A stretch of DNA of 64,000 nucleotides from Thunnus maccoyii. Its lineage: Eukaryota; Chordata; Actinopteri; Scombriformes; Scombridae. Under the pieces are notes generated by a model. It saw only the letters and a program-made list of their open reading frames with translations, searched no databases and was not told the DNA's origin. The translations under genes and the position numbers were made by a program. The stretch spans positions 29,113,699-29,177,698 of the forward strand of contig NC_056550.1 in the NCBI RefSeq assembly GCF_910596095.1. Reading direction: 5' to 3'. Below, in pieces: positions 11,894 to 24,373 of the stretch (positions are counted from its first letter, which is position 1; each line of letters opens with the position of its first letter).

Positions 11894-13269
11894 GGTCAGT
11901 TCACACTGAGAGGTCAGCAGTCTACAGGAACGACAGAAAAAAGGTTATTTAAGGAATATGACGTCTTTTGGTAGGAAAATGAAGCAGATATGCTTCTCTT
12001 CTACTTGATACTCAAACATCCTGTTAACATGTCCTGCACTCTAGAGGCCCGAAGGCTGTGCAACATCCAGTACTCAAAAACTGTAAATACTCCTTACATT
12101 TAGAAGTCCAAACCTGGGTATACTGAGACAACACAACCACTTAAACTTCTTGCCACTAGTTACAGCAGCAGCAGAAACAGATATGAATACATAGCGTGAA
12201 GAAAAACTACACCATAAATCAAAAAGAGAAATGATATGGTTTTATTATTATTGGAAATTATTATCGGAGAGTAAAGGACAGTAAACAGTAGTTCACAAGT
12301 ACCACATTTTGTACATTTCTCCTGCACAGTCTTGGATCATGTAGGATTTCGCTACACATTGTGCTCATATATTGAAATATGAGACAAAGAATATGTAGAA
12401 ACTGATCTAAGACATCAGCCTAATTCACATATTTGCTTGTGAATATGACGAAACTGCAGTATTTGTTAAAATGTTAAAGGTCTGAAAGAGTAAATGATGT
12501 AAATGATGCCATCTCAGTCAACTGTCAGAAATAGAAACACCTGCATATTGTCAGAACTGTCTAGTATCACTCAGAGTTACATTCATTCTTCATATTTACT
12601 TCCTGTGGCTGTGTGTTTTTTATGTGTGAAGAGGAGAATCAGGGTGTGGACTGCGTCCGACTGTGATGCTGCAGTCTGCAGGTCGTGTCCTGTTACACAC
12701 CAAATAATTAACACTGGATGTTCTAACACCTTACAGTTTGTTCTTCAAAATAAAGTCCATGACTGTAATGGACTAAAACATGGTCAGAACCTGTTTTATA
12801 TTCTTTATCCAAAAACATCCAGCCTAAATGTCTTATTATATTAGTATATGCTATACTGTATGGTATACTATACAATTCTGATTTAACATTTTCAAGACAG
12901 AACCCAGGGTTTGCATAATGCATTTTTTGTTTGGTTTGCTTAGAGCATTTGACTACTTAATAGCCTTAACCTTTGTAAATGAGTTCAGAAAAAGGTCCTA
13001 TTTATTTGTCATTGTGATTGTTAGCCTACCTTACTATAAAGGTTCTGCAAAATAGGAGATTGACCATCAACAGTTATGCGTATGCATGTAGCCTATTAGT
13101 CTATGTTTTAGTCTATTATCAGTGGAATATTAATGCATATAAAAAATTTGCTTGCTGTGCGTGCACATTAAAAACACATTGCAACCACCTCTAGACATCC
13201 CTTTGCCACTCCTGGGCCACCCCAGTTAAAAATTCTTAGAATCGTCTCTGAATATCAATACTATACAAG

Positions 13270-13751
13270 ACTAAGGATCTATTAAATCAGCACATGTATG
13301 CTTTACACTGCTCAATTCTTGTTCCAAACATCACCTATGGCTTAGAAATCAGTTTTCATCTTACAAAGAAGAGCCATAAGAATCCTCTTTAAATTAGATC
13401 ATAAAGAACCAACTAAAGGCCTGATAGCAAAACTACATATATTAAAATTTAACGATTTACTTGATTATAGGATTGGACAAAGAATGTATAAAGTGTACAA
13501 TCATTTGTTAACATCCAATATTCTAAACATGTATGTAAAAAGAGACAGCAAATATGAACTGAATAATTATGGCTAAAAAATTATGGGTAAGGACAAATAT
13601 ACATTATTATTTCAATACATTATACATTTCAATAAAAGGAGTGAATGTATGGAACAATCTTGAGTATGAATTAAAAATGTGTAGTACAATTCAGAGATTT
13701 AAAAGACTGTTTAAAAGTAGGGTGATCGATAAATATATGACACTTCTTTGA
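13270..13751 (+). pseudogene. non-LTR retrotransposon ORF2 C-terminal relic
   Basis: The plus strand encodes a stretch beginning LQRRAIRILFKLDHKEPT and continuing through LKFNDLLDYRIGQRMYKVYNH. After a frameshift near 13,565 it resumes as GVNVWNNLEYELKMC and FKRLFKSRVI. This is the characteristic end of fish LINE-type reverse-transcriptase polyproteins. Stop codons precede 13,350. The relic lies in the inferred leader intron of the apoL-like gene, in opposite orientation. Confidence 0.7.
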
Positions 13752-15400
13752 TATCATCAGCTGTTTGATAATTGACATCTTGTTATATGGTGTTGTTGAC
13801 TGTATCCAAACCTGTGACAATGAGAGGTTGTAAATATAAGGACATGCACAGCCATGTGTAAAATAAGCTCAGTGAAAGTTCAGTCAGGAAGACCATATTT
13901 TGCATGCTCAGGTCTGTAGTATTATTTCTCAAATCATCTGTCATTCCCATCCCTCACACATGCTCACTTATTATTCCCTTGCTGTCATTCCACTGGACAT
14001 CAATTAAGATATCAGCTGTTAACATTAGCAGATCACATCTAAACAATAGCACAGTGCCTTAGTGCTTTCATGGTGCCGTTTTGCGCACTCCACCACCTCC
14101 CAATCACCGCCCAACCTTATCAGCCTTATCGGTCTTAGCAGAAGTTATCAGCCACCACCATAGGTGCCTGGTTATATATTAAAATGGGGGAGCAAATTTG
14201 GAGAGATACATAAGAGTCCTCTCCCAGAAAAAAAATTGTAATTTAAAATAAATGTATGCATGTACCCTAACTTCTTGGATTAAGTCAAGAAAAGGCCACC
14301 TGCACTTGTCTGGATTAATTAAATTGAAAACCAGGAATGCATCAAGAACACTATATAATTGGGTGGATCAGGACAGGAAATTTTTATTAGAAGAATGGCT
14401 ATTTCATATTTGGAATTATATTCATGAAAACATTATGTAGCCTAAAATGATAGTAGGCTGAGGCTACTAAGCCATCTTCAAGGTTAAACAAGTACAAACA
14501 ATTTATATAAATGAAATAGTCTTACAACACATCATCATATCATTTGTATAATTAAACCTTGTTAAACAATGTTAAACCTGAGGTGCTGTTCTCAATACTC
14601 ACAAGGCATTTTTAAAGCCTAACAACTCACAGGTTCTGGTGGGAGCTATTAGCACCAATAGCTGATGTAGCTGTAATGTTATGCAGGAGTGAATAATCAT
14701 AACTTCAAAAGCAGATTGTTTTACCCAACATTATCTCAAATCAAGGACTATTTTAATACATAACTCAGAAGGCGATTTTAGCTCTTCAAGACTTAAACGG
14801 GCCATTTTAGTTGAGGACTAGACCTGACTGCCCCTGTAAACTAGCAGCTCTCATTTAGCCTGAATGAGAAAATGAGAGGATAATCATAATAATGAAAGCA
14901 CAGAGCAGAGCAGCAGGATGAGAGATCATTACATATTACACAGTAAGTCATCATATTTAAAAATAATTACATCCGAAGTCTGACTAGAACTGAAACTCAA
15001 GCAGAATATTCTGCAGAAGTCTAAACAAAAAAACAAAAAGGAGAGAGAGAATATTGGCCATAATTATCACAACCTCTTATTTGCCCATTTACAATGTATT
15101 ATTCTCTCTGATCTCACCCTGAATCCAAGTGTGCCGCATGTGCACCCGGTGTGCCTGGGTGCACGTTACTTTGACCTGCAGAGTACTGCAGGGTTCTTTA
15201 AAAGAAAGCCCTCAGTTTTCTAAGCAGACAATTAGTTTAGAAAAGAGACAATAAAACTGGCTGAGACGACCTCAAACTCTGCTGGAAAACAACATTCATG
15301 AAATCTGATTCTGGGATTGCTACAATATCATTTGTAATATAGCAAAGTAAATGTTTTTGGAAAAATAATTTACAAAGTGAACATTTAAATTTGTCATCTT
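13752..15400. other. rest of the apoL leader intron, nothing firm
   Basis: AT-rich sequence with short spurious frames. No exon, RNA gene or clearly bounded repeat was recognised. Confidence 0.4.
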
Positions 15401-15402
15401 AC

Positions 15403-15618
15403 CCTCTTAGTTGTGTTGGGAAACACCAACAGTCAGCGTTCAGGTTCACTTATATTTATACCAGAAGAGAGGAGGAGAAAACAGTATGTTCCTTATACTT
15501 GTTCATGTCTTTCTATTGGCTGTCTCAGAATCATGTATTAAAAAGGTTTTACAACTGCAAGTCAAAGAGAAACCACTGTTATCTAAATGGCTGTTAATGT
15601 TTAACTGTGAAATTCCCC
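15403..15618 (-). promoter_or_regulatory. probable apoL promoter with TATA box and leader exon
   Basis: On the minus strand a TATAAATATA box (15,460-15,451) is followed about 45 bp later by a consensus donor GTAAGA (exon end 15,403), allowing a short leader exon starting near 15,425. Upstream are an ISRE-like element (15,563-15,574, one mismatch in the second GAAA core) and a kappaB-like GGGGAATTTC (15,618-15,609). The next acceptor on this strand in front of an ATG is that of the apoL coding exon. The assignment is inferred from spacing and motifs only. Confidence 0.45.
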
Positions 15619-15709
15619 CAAACATTTCCAAGACACAGAGACACAAGACACTCCTTAAACACAGAGTTATTAGGGTTTGTTTGTTTGTTTCTTTCTTTAT
15701 TATTACAGG

Positions 15710-17255
15710 ACATCAGACCTAAATTTGACCCCCTAAACATGCTCAAAAACTCACCAAATTTGGCACGCACATCAGGTCTGGTGCAAAATGTGATAAAATG
15801 TAAAAATTAACCTCCAAAGTGCCAAAATGTGCTCTAGAGCACCACGTGTGTAACTAATATGTCTGCCACAGCCCGTAGGAATGTTGAAGAGAGATCAAAC
15901 CAAAACTCAATTGTTTGTCTCATCAAGACCTACAAATCATACACTTAGGTCAGGGACACCCCTGACTTAAATCCAACAGGAAGTCTGCAATAAGCTTTTC
16001 AAAATAAGACTTTGCCCCAATTTTGGCACAAAAACAAACGCTATCTCTTCGTTAATGGGTATTAATGGTATTGACTTCGAACTTTAATAGATGACTTATG
16101 ACACTATGCTGAAAAAAAGTTGTTAAAAACTTTGTAATAACTCGAACGGTTTGGATTTTATAAGCCCTGAAAGTTGCAGTGCCACATCACCCTTACAATG
16201 TAAAGCAATGAGGATGCATGATCTTTGTGTCAAACAGAGGCTTCTGACGTCTAAACTATAAGTCTGACCACTTTCAAACCTGTATCAATGGATTCGCCAC
16301 GAAATTTCCTACTAAAATATGATTTTTAATGTAAGATTTGGCCAAAGTCATGGGATTTATGAGGAGATTTCACCAGAAGCGTTCTCTAAAATCCTCCTCT
16401 CCAACTGCTCCTGGTGATGTCACTCCCTCAGTGCTGTGAAACATTCCGCAATACACACTCATTATAAAATCACAGGAGGAGCAAGAAAAGACTTTAAAAC
16501 TCACACTCTAATATCTCAAAAACAATAAAAGATAGAAAAAACATGTAAATTCAAGATTTGTAGGTCAAAGTCTCGTGACTCATTTAAAGTTCAAATGAAG
16601 TTTGTATCTAAAACTATGTGGAAGCAGTAAATGTTCAAAAAGGTGTGGGTTCGCTCACACTCTCCATTCAAATATATGAGTATTTTTCTGTGTCCAGCTG
16701 CAGTTACTTATTGTCTCTACACACCTGACAGTACACATGTCAATCACACTTCGACCAGGTCATGTGGGTTAAAAGTCTTTACTTTTCTAAAAATAGACTT
16801 GATGAAAATTAGGAAATTAATTTGTTTTACACACAAACTCAACAAGAGCTTTCAATTTACTAATTGAAATTCAAGTGAATGGACCCAAAACTTGCATGAT
16901 TTTGATGACACAGGTGTGAGCGAGACAGACATGTCTCACCCTGCAGAAAATGCTCATCCTCACACCGTTGAGATCTGATGTTTCGCCATGACAGAAGAAG
17001 TTGCTATAACTTTATTGTAAATGCTCCAGTCTGCACCAAACTTTACATGTTTGATAAGACTCCCGGCCTGAACGCGTCTACATGACAATATTCCATCAGT
17101 GATGCAAACTGGCTGAATAGCGCCCCCCGTGACATTGCAGCAAAGCAGCCCCAGCAGCAGGCAAAATAGTGGACAGAGAAGCCCTTCGATTGGGCCACAG
17201 CCCAACGTGCGCAAGGGCACGAGGGCCCGTTCATCGCTGCTTGCAGCTTTAATTC
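15710..17255. repeat. interspersed repeat of about 1.5 kb
   Basis: The block runs from a CCTAAATTTGACCCCCTAAA-like start to an end reading CATCGCTGCTTGCAGCTTTA. I recognise both ends as recurring in fish genomes. The minus-strand frames at 16,960-17,259 lie in this element. The class is not certain, and I see no intact transposase or reverse transcriptase. Confidence 0.5.
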
Positions 17256-17829
17256 TCAATGTTATCTGTGTTTGTTTTCTGTAAAGAACGTTGTAACTGT
17301 GTTTTTAAAGGTGCTATATAAATAAAATAAAAAAAATAAAAGAACAACAAAAGACCATGTTCAATAAAAAAGGAAAATATCATAGAGGGAATCCATAATG
17401 GTACAGTATTTATTGTTATATATACACACGTATGTGTTGTATATATTGTTATATATATGCATGTCCTCTATATATTGTTATACTGTAGATGTCATGAAAA
17501 GGAAATCAAAGAATTTACTGTGTTTATAAATGAACTTATCTATCAGGGCAACACAATGAACCATTTGTATTACTGTTGCAGGGGGTGAACAAAGCAGATG
17601 AACAAGCTTAAATTGCATTTAATTTTGTATTTATTATGTTCCAAATCCATAAGTACTAAAATGGATGTTTAAGAGCTCATTGATGAAAACAAACATCATC
17701 AAGAGATAGGAAAGGACATCAGGTTGTTTTTGGAGAAAACATATATATGATACAATGTGTTCAACTCACAATAATAAAGCAGGGTGTGAAATCCTTAAAG
17801 TAGACAAAATGAATAAGAAAGGCTAGGAC

Positions 17830-19110
17830 AGCACAGTGAGTTTATTTTTGTAATTGCCACATGGACATTTCGGGCAAGATGCCCTTCTTAAATGTGTGTT
17901 CTGGCGGTTAACACAATCAACACTGGTGGGATTAATTATAGATATCCACAACTGGCACGAAAGGTCCATCCCAGCAGGGGGATGAAAAGTTTAGTCAGGA
18001 TACTGTTTTGAAACCATTTCAAATTTTTTAATGGCAGCACATGATGACACTTATTGTCCTCCTGGGTCAAAACTGACCCGGTCTCGTCTGACTGTTGTAC
18101 TAGGTAACAAGAGAAATGTCTGAAAAATCTCTGAAACAGGATATATCTACAATGGGGACACATAGCAGAGCAATTTTATCCAAGAGGTCAGTGGTGTCTT
18201 TGAGGTAAGAAGGAAGTTGATATACCAATTGTTTAATATGTAAATCTATGAACCAAATATGTTTTCTATCTCTTGAAATGCCCTTGTAGGTTAGCATATA
18301 TAAAAACTAAAACATGAGTTAAAAACTAGGATTTGTAAACATAAAAGTAGCATAAGGAATAAAGATGAAAAATCCCCTGTGGGTAGACATTTCTATTCAG
18401 CTGGCCATGATGTCTGTTCTCTTAAATTTCTTTCTTGTCATTTATTCTGAAAATATGAAAGCTAGTTGACAGTGTCTGATGAGTTTCCTTGTACATCCGT
18501 ATTAGACTTTGTAGATATATTTTGTCCTTACATTTTTTTCTATATTTTTTCCATATTTTTCTATATACTCTTTAAAGGCTTCAAACTACTTAACAGGGTA
18601 ATATAACTCTGAATGAAATTAAACGTTACATGCTATTTGCCCTTTTTACATTTGGATTCTTTACATGTATTATGTGGTTGTATTTATTCTTGATATTTTT
18701 TCTATGACATCTTTCTATGCTCTTTTGAAAAATATAAATTATTTGGTCTTACAGAGTCACATAGTTCTACATCTATAGATGCGATGTGTCCCCATTATAG
18801 ACATATCCTGGTTCAGAGATTTTTCAGAGATTTCTCAAATTAACACCTGTCATTGTTTTCACTGATTACTGAGGTCATACCTCCTTCATTTGAAGAGGCT
18901 GCATCAGGGCGGTTCATTCACAGTTGGATCCTATTATACAATCATGTATTCTCTTCGCTGATTGGTGTTTGAGCCTCACCTGTTTATGTATATTGTTATT
19001 TTTTCCTGTTTTTTTATTAAGCTGATGATGGCTTCTTCTGGCTGAAACATGTCTGTTTCTGTCCATGATGAATAATAAGAAGATAGAACCATGAGTGCCA
19101 GTGATTTGTT
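17830..19110. repeat. transposon-derived region with an internal inverted repeat
   Basis: Arms at 18,110-18,165 and 18,775-18,837 are reverse complements, sharing for example TCTGAAAAATCTCTGAA and ATGGGGACACAT, about 610 bp apart. A hairpin-like GGGTCAAAACTGACCC lies at 18,063-18,078. The flanks contain CATTTCGGGCAAGATGCC and TTCTTCTGGCTGAAACATGT, phrases I associate with retroelement-derived sequence. No coding domain survives. Confidence 0.5.
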
Positions 19111-20050
19111 TGTTTCATTCTTGCCACAACCGTGCACCTGATACTCTGTTTAAGACCTGGAGCTCTGCACACCGCTTCTTTTTACTGTAGTATTCTCACA
19201 GACAGAAACAAAGTGTAAATAATATAAACTGATGTAAGAGTATAAACCTGTAGGATTTTTACATCATCAGAGTCCTGAGTTTATGTGTTCATTCACATTA
19301 AGGAGAGCGAATTTCTATTGATCTTAATGTTTCCTTAAGTTTGTGAAAAATTCATCTGTGGCTACAGACTTATTTCAGACATGAACCTCACTACAGAAAT
19401 ATCATCACCCACTGTATATCCAGGTCCACCAGCCTTTAAGAAATGAATGGTGTAATCTCTCCTGTCACCACCAGATGGCAGCGTTTCATTAAACAGTTGC
19501 ACTTTGAGTTTCAGGGCAGCTGTCCTCAGTTATCATAAGACAAGAAATTATTCTGTGTTTTTCATAATGTTTGAATAACATTATAATAGCATTTAATTAT
19601 CTATTTGTGATGCTTTTGGTTTATGATCAAATACCTGCAGAACTGAAGACGTCTCCATCAGCCTCAGCTGAACTTTGTATCCTGACTGATACTGGATTTA
19701 TTTCCTGCTGTCACTGTTTATCTGATAACACACAGAAACATCTTTCATATGGATTCCTGAAAATTAGTTATCAAATAATCAGGATATGTACAGTAGTGTT
19801 TAGGACATTTTACAGTGTAAAAAGAAGCTTGTCAGTCGTCTCTGTTTGTAAATGATCTCAAACATATCTTTGATATATCTGGAATAAGCTCATTTATATC
19901 TAGTTTAGAGCTGCTAATGTGGCTGTAGACTCCTGTTTTCCATCTGATTGAATAAATAGGCACTTTGTTTACAGGATTTCTACAGGACAAGCTCACAATT
20001 TTTCATGTGTGTCTGAAAACAACAGTCAGGAGCCCAAATGAAGAGTGAAA
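19110..20050. other. gene-free stretch, nothing recognised
   Basis: No splice-flanked exon, RNA gene or delimitable repeat was found. The 94-aa frame at 19,571-19,855 shows no known domain. Confidence 0.4.
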
Positions 20051-20054
20051 CATG

Positions 20055-20170
20055 TTTTTGTTGCTATGGGGCTCGTTCTTATGGAATAAACCTCGCTGCT
20101 GACGTCAGACAATCCCAGTCTGTTGAGTCCCTAAAGCCTAAACTTAGAACTCATCTTTTGCCTTAATCTT
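20055..20170 (+). pseudogene. LINE (CR1/L2-like) ORF2 C-terminal fragment
   Basis: The plus strand translates to DVRQSQSVESLKPKLRTHLL, which resembles the conserved C-terminus of CR1/L2-type LINE polyproteins (the ...VR..SVESFK..LKTHLF pattern). It is short and has no other surviving domain. Confidence 0.55.
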
Positions 20171-20299
20171 TAATTAGTTGCTTTTAATTGAGCTCCTTCT
20201 GCACAGCGGGTCTGCTTCTGTTTCAATGAATTTACTCATTGATCATTGATTATTACACCTGTTCTGATAACCATTGCATCTCTCTAAGTTTCTGTTTGT

Positions 20300-21350
20300 T
20301 TGTTCTACAAGCACATGAGCATCCGAGCTGTGAGCTCCTCTCTCTTCTCTCTTTGTCTTCTCCTTGATCCATGGCAGTAACAGCTAGAGGATAACTTCAC
20401 AGGGCTGGTAGCACGTTGTGGCTCTATCTCACAGGCTCTATTTCTTACTCAGGCTGGAATGCATGGCAGTAACAGCCAGGTAAAAGCTCTCTATGTGTCA
20501 CAAGGCCAGTGGCACGCTGTGTTTTAATTAACAAGGGGAGCACTTGAATTAACAGCTAATTCTGACAGCTTGCCCAGATGGCATTGAATGTGCGCTATGC
20601 GATTGCTGAATTGAAATTCTTACAATTTCTACAGAGTAGGTTCAACCTGAATGGCTAGCAGCAACAGCAAGCTCTTAATGTAACACTGAGGGCTTGAAGT
20701 GGCAATTACCAATAACTCAAGACTTTGGGTTATTAATTGCCTTAGCTAAATTTGTTTTGAAAAATCAAATCTCACCACTCTTAACTTTTTTTTCAAGTAC
20801 AGCTAGATATCTACTCCTGTGGCAGACAAGTTGTGTTAAATATAAAGACGTTTGGATAGTCTAAAGTTTTAGATTCCAGAATTTTTGTACTGGCCAAAAT
20901 TATGCTGAAATGAATATTGCACAATTATGAATAATTGCCAACAATACTCTGCCTCACAGGGGGCACCATTTTGTTGGGCCTTGGCTACAAGTTTGGCTAT
21001 CAGCAATAATTAATGATTATCAAGATAATCATTAATGATTAAAATCAATAAATTACAACTATTATTATAAGAATTAATAATAACGGGGCACCACCCTCGA
21101 GTCAAGGAAAAAGATAGCCAATTCAGTCTCAAAGTGTACTAATCTATCAATTTGGAACTTTGATTACCAATTAACTTAATAACTATAGACAAAATCACCA
21201 TATCAATAGCTAGTTATAGTTGAAGGATTTGGAGTTCTTTACAGAGCAGAGGTTGGCAAAAGTCATTCTTGTGCAACATTAAAACAGACAACAGGTATAT
21301 CCAAAAGCATTAATTTAACAAAAGGTAAAATAGCAAAACACACAATGTTA
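20300..21350. other. unassigned repeat-like region with a 13-bp perfect palindrome
   Basis: Two related CAGTAACAGC..-containing segments (near 20,375 and 20,465) suggest a local duplication. At 21,009-21,036 two 13-bp arms (ATTAATGATTATC and its complement) flank a 2-bp centre. No gene is seen. It could be LTR- or MITE-derived, but I cannot support either. Confidence 0.35.
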
Positions 21351-21606
21351 ATCTAGCTAAGTGTACCTATATACAAGTGTATGTGTGTGAGTGTGTGTGT
21401 CTTTGAGTGTGCGTCAAAAAGACACACCTTGCCATTGACATCACCAAACTGTGATGTCATGATTCTACACATCTCTGTACACAGTTTTGCAGCTTTTACA
21501 GAGGTTTCTGCCAATAAACACAAAGATAAAGAAGATAAAGAGGAGGAGGAGGAGGAGGAGGACACAGCTGACCAGCAGGAGGCGCCAGCAGTCTGTTTAT
21601 GAGGCT

Positions 21607-21714
21607 CTGATTTAACTTTCACTTTTGAAGCCATAAAGAGAAATCAGACAGGAAGTGTTCAGCAGAGTCTACATGTGATGTGAGTCTGTCTGCAGAAATC
21701 TCTCTGAGAGGAAG
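21607..21714 (+). promoter_or_regulatory. probable promoter and leader exon of the 291-aa gene
   Basis: An ISRE-like TTTCACTTTTG (21,617-21,627) and a TATA-like CATAAAG precede a short segment ending at a donor GAAG/GTAAAT (exon end 21,714). The coding exon downstream begins after an acceptor at 22,890-22,891. A near-copy occurs inverted at 4,985-5,181. The role is inferred. Confidence 0.4.
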
Positions 21715-22948
21715 GTAAATCTTTTCAAATCTTTCTGGTTTAATGTTATAATGTATTAATCTCTTCCTTTCTTCGTGTTCTGATAAAGAAACACTGGAAT
21801 CCTGTTTTAGAGCAGCAGTGAAAACTGATCTGAAATCTGTTTTAAATTCAAACTTTATTAACAGAAACAACAACAGAGAGCAGGAGCATTTCTACACATG
21901 AAAACATGAGAAAAGGAGTATGAAAGGTATTTACAGGGTCTGTGTTCCCTCCATCCAAAGCTGAGTTCAACTTGTTTGATAGCAGGATTTTATTAAGTTT
22001 AATTCAGTTTCCTCTGGAGAGTTTTCTCAGGTTTATAACTGCTGTCAGTTTTTAGTTTTGCTGCTTTAAATTTTTATTCGTGCTGCAGGCGGCTGGAAAC
22101 CTGGAGGCCCGTTTGTGTAACTGTAATAATTTACTTATTTATCTTTGAGTCGTGTGCGAATAGACCCTGAAGGAAAGAAAGAAGAGTTGGGAGAAGAACT
22201 AGGTGTCCACAACAGAGCCGCTCACTGTGGACGTTTCTCTCCACCTCTAAGGTCCCTGTAGGCTGAACTGATGTTTAAATTATGTTGAGCAGTGTGCAGC
22301 TTTCCAGGTCATTACTTTATTGTGTGTTGTATTGATGCATGCGTGTTTTCTTTTACGGACTACTATAGAGATCAGAGAGGCTGCTTTCAGTAATTGTAAT
22401 CGTTTCCTTACTTGCAGTAATGTCACTGCAGCGGATACAGTGGGACATTTAAGCAGCAAAACTAACAATTCAACTTTCAGCTTCTGAAATAAACTTTTTA
22501 GACAGCTGTGATGGAGCTCAGGATGATACAACATGACCGGCTTTCCATCACGTTCCAGTTTTTAACATTAAGAGCCAAGGCAATGGCAAAAACAATAAGA
22601 GAAAATAATAATAATAATATTAATAAATACAAACAAACAACACAAGACAACAAAAGTGGTTCATTCCTACATGTATATATGAGCACATAGGCCCTAAAGC
22701 TGAAATTAAATATATTGAGTCTAAAAGATAAAAATAATAATAGTAAAAAATGTTTATGCTGCTAAAAATGAATTTTTTGATATTTTTGCTTAAAAAATCA
22801 CTTAAATTATTAAAATTTTGCCAATTAACCCTCTGTCAATTAATTAATCAACTTATCGTTTAAGCTCTAGAGTGCTCATTTTGTGTTTCAGTGTTCCACA
22901 GATCAATACATCATCATCATCATCATCATCTGACCCTGACACCACATC

Positions 22949-23824
22949 ATGGGTATCTGGCAGAGTAAGCAGGAATACAGCACAGATGTGAGCATCAATC
23001 AGACCATCATGAAGTTCTGCAGTCTGGATTCTTCAGACATGCTGAAACAACACTATGAGAGGAGGAGGATGGAGGCGTCTGACTGCGCTCCAGACTGGAT
23101 CAAGAACCTGACAGAGAAGCTGGGCGCCTTCACGTCAGCTCCTGAGATGGCAGGCCTCGGAGCGCTCGCCGTCGCCGTCTTCATCGACATGAAGTTCTCC
23201 AGTCCGCAGGAGGAGAGCACGAAGGACGCTCTGCGCTGCGTGTTTGCTGAGCAGAAGGCCTCTGAGGTCCGGGATCTGATCGACCACTGCCTGGAGACAT
23301 GCTGGACGTACATTGACAATGCCGGCAAGCTGAGGAGCGAACTGGAGCGGATCGACGGTCAGCTGAGCGCGGCGCTCACCAAGCTGAAGAATTCCATGTT
23401 GGATGACGGCCACTTGACGAACAACGCTCTGAAGGCCTGGGTGAATGGGGCGGCCTTCCGCATCCAGATGATGATCCACCAGGTGAGACTAGGAGGGACT
23501 GACACCTACGTGAAGAGACTCCTCTCTGCTTACCAGAACAACCTGGAGTCGCTGTTCACAGAACACAAGGAGATGATCAGAAAGAAGTGCAAGCTGGACA
23601 GGGTGATGCGCTATGATGAAGACCCTAATGGACCTGAATATATGTTTTTTGGTGAAAATTCAAATTTTTTTGATTATGGTCATGACCTTGACTTTGACGA
23701 CTGTTTTAACAGGTATTATTATCACATTTATGGCAAGCAATGGCGTGACAATGAGAATCACTTCAGTTACGTGACAGAGAATCTGCAGCGTCTGGTTAGT
23801 CTGAGAGGCTCCATTAACTTCTAA
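22949..23824 (+). CDS. unrecognised 291-aa protein with N-myristoylation-type start
   Basis: One uninterrupted coding exon, GC-richer than its AT-rich flanks, which supports real coding. The ATG follows a splice acceptor (TTTGTGTTTCAG, exon from 22,892) and a (CAT)n leader tract. The start MGIWQSK has Gly2 and Ser6, as in N-myristoylated proteins. Residues 63-80 are small and hydrophobic (GLGALAVAVFI). Residues about 100-215 are helical and charged, with Cys101, Cys114 and Cys118 (numbering approximate). Residues 222-262 form an acidic, aromatic-rich segment (many D, F, Y). I do not recognise a family; a fish-specific membrane-tethered cytoplasmic protein is the safest description. Two AATAAA signals follow at 24,241 and 24,272. 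The ISRE-like motif at its presumed promoter hints at immune induction, but that is inference. Confidence 0.8.
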   Translation: MGIWQSKQEYSTDVSINQTIMKFCSLDSSDMLKQHYERRRMEASDCAPDWIKNLTEKLGAFTSAPEMAGLGALAVAVFIDMKFSSPQEESTKDALRCVFAEQKASEVRDLIDHCLETCWTYIDNAGKLRSELERIDGQLSAALTKLKNSMLDDGHLTNNALKAWVNGAAFRIQMMIHQVRLGGTDTYVKRLLSAYQNNLESLFTEHKEMIRKKCKLDRVMRYDEDPNGPEYMFFGENSNFFDYGHDLDFDDCFNRYYYHIYGKQWRDNENHFSYVTENLQRLVSLRGSINF

Positions 23825-24240
23825 TGAGAGAGAAACTGATTCTTGATTTTGACTTAGACTTGTTGGACAGGGCTGTCCACATACTTTTGGTCACATACTG
23901 TTTCTAACGTTTGGTGTAAACTGATGCAGTGAAGTAAAATATGATCAATGACTGAAGGATTTACTGTAAAGTCACTCTTGACTACGTTATCAATAGTTAC
24001 AGTAATGTGATGTATTTAATAATCATTTCAAATACTTCTGTGTAAGTTTCATATTGTTTATTGTTCATATTGTGTCATTTTATGGTAATTCATGGTGTGT
24101 TATTATTTAGGCTCAGCAGAGCTGTGAGTTAAAGTCCAACAAAAACTACAATATGTTGTTTCATACTGTCCAATCAGAGCGCCGCAGATTGGGGATTTAG
24201 ATCAATATAAAGTGCTGAGTCATTACAGACGTTACAGTTG

Positions 24241-24277
24241 AATAAAGTCATGCTGACTGATCACAGTTTTAAATAAA
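24241..24277 (+). terminator. polyadenylation signals of the 291-aa gene
   Basis: AATAAA occurs at 24,241-24,246 and again at 24,272-24,277, about 420-450 bp after the stop codon. Confidence 0.5.
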
Positions 24278-24373
24278 GAATAATCAATATCATCTTTAAA
24301 GTGTCTGTAACATATATTTCTATCCCTCCACAGTCTGATCTGTCAGTGTGCAATGTGTTGATTGCCTGTTCAG

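Noticed and set aside
23053-23479. Minus-strand frames inside the 291-aa gene
   Set aside because: Shadows of the plus-strand coding exon, which has the coherent start, GC shift and splice acceptor.
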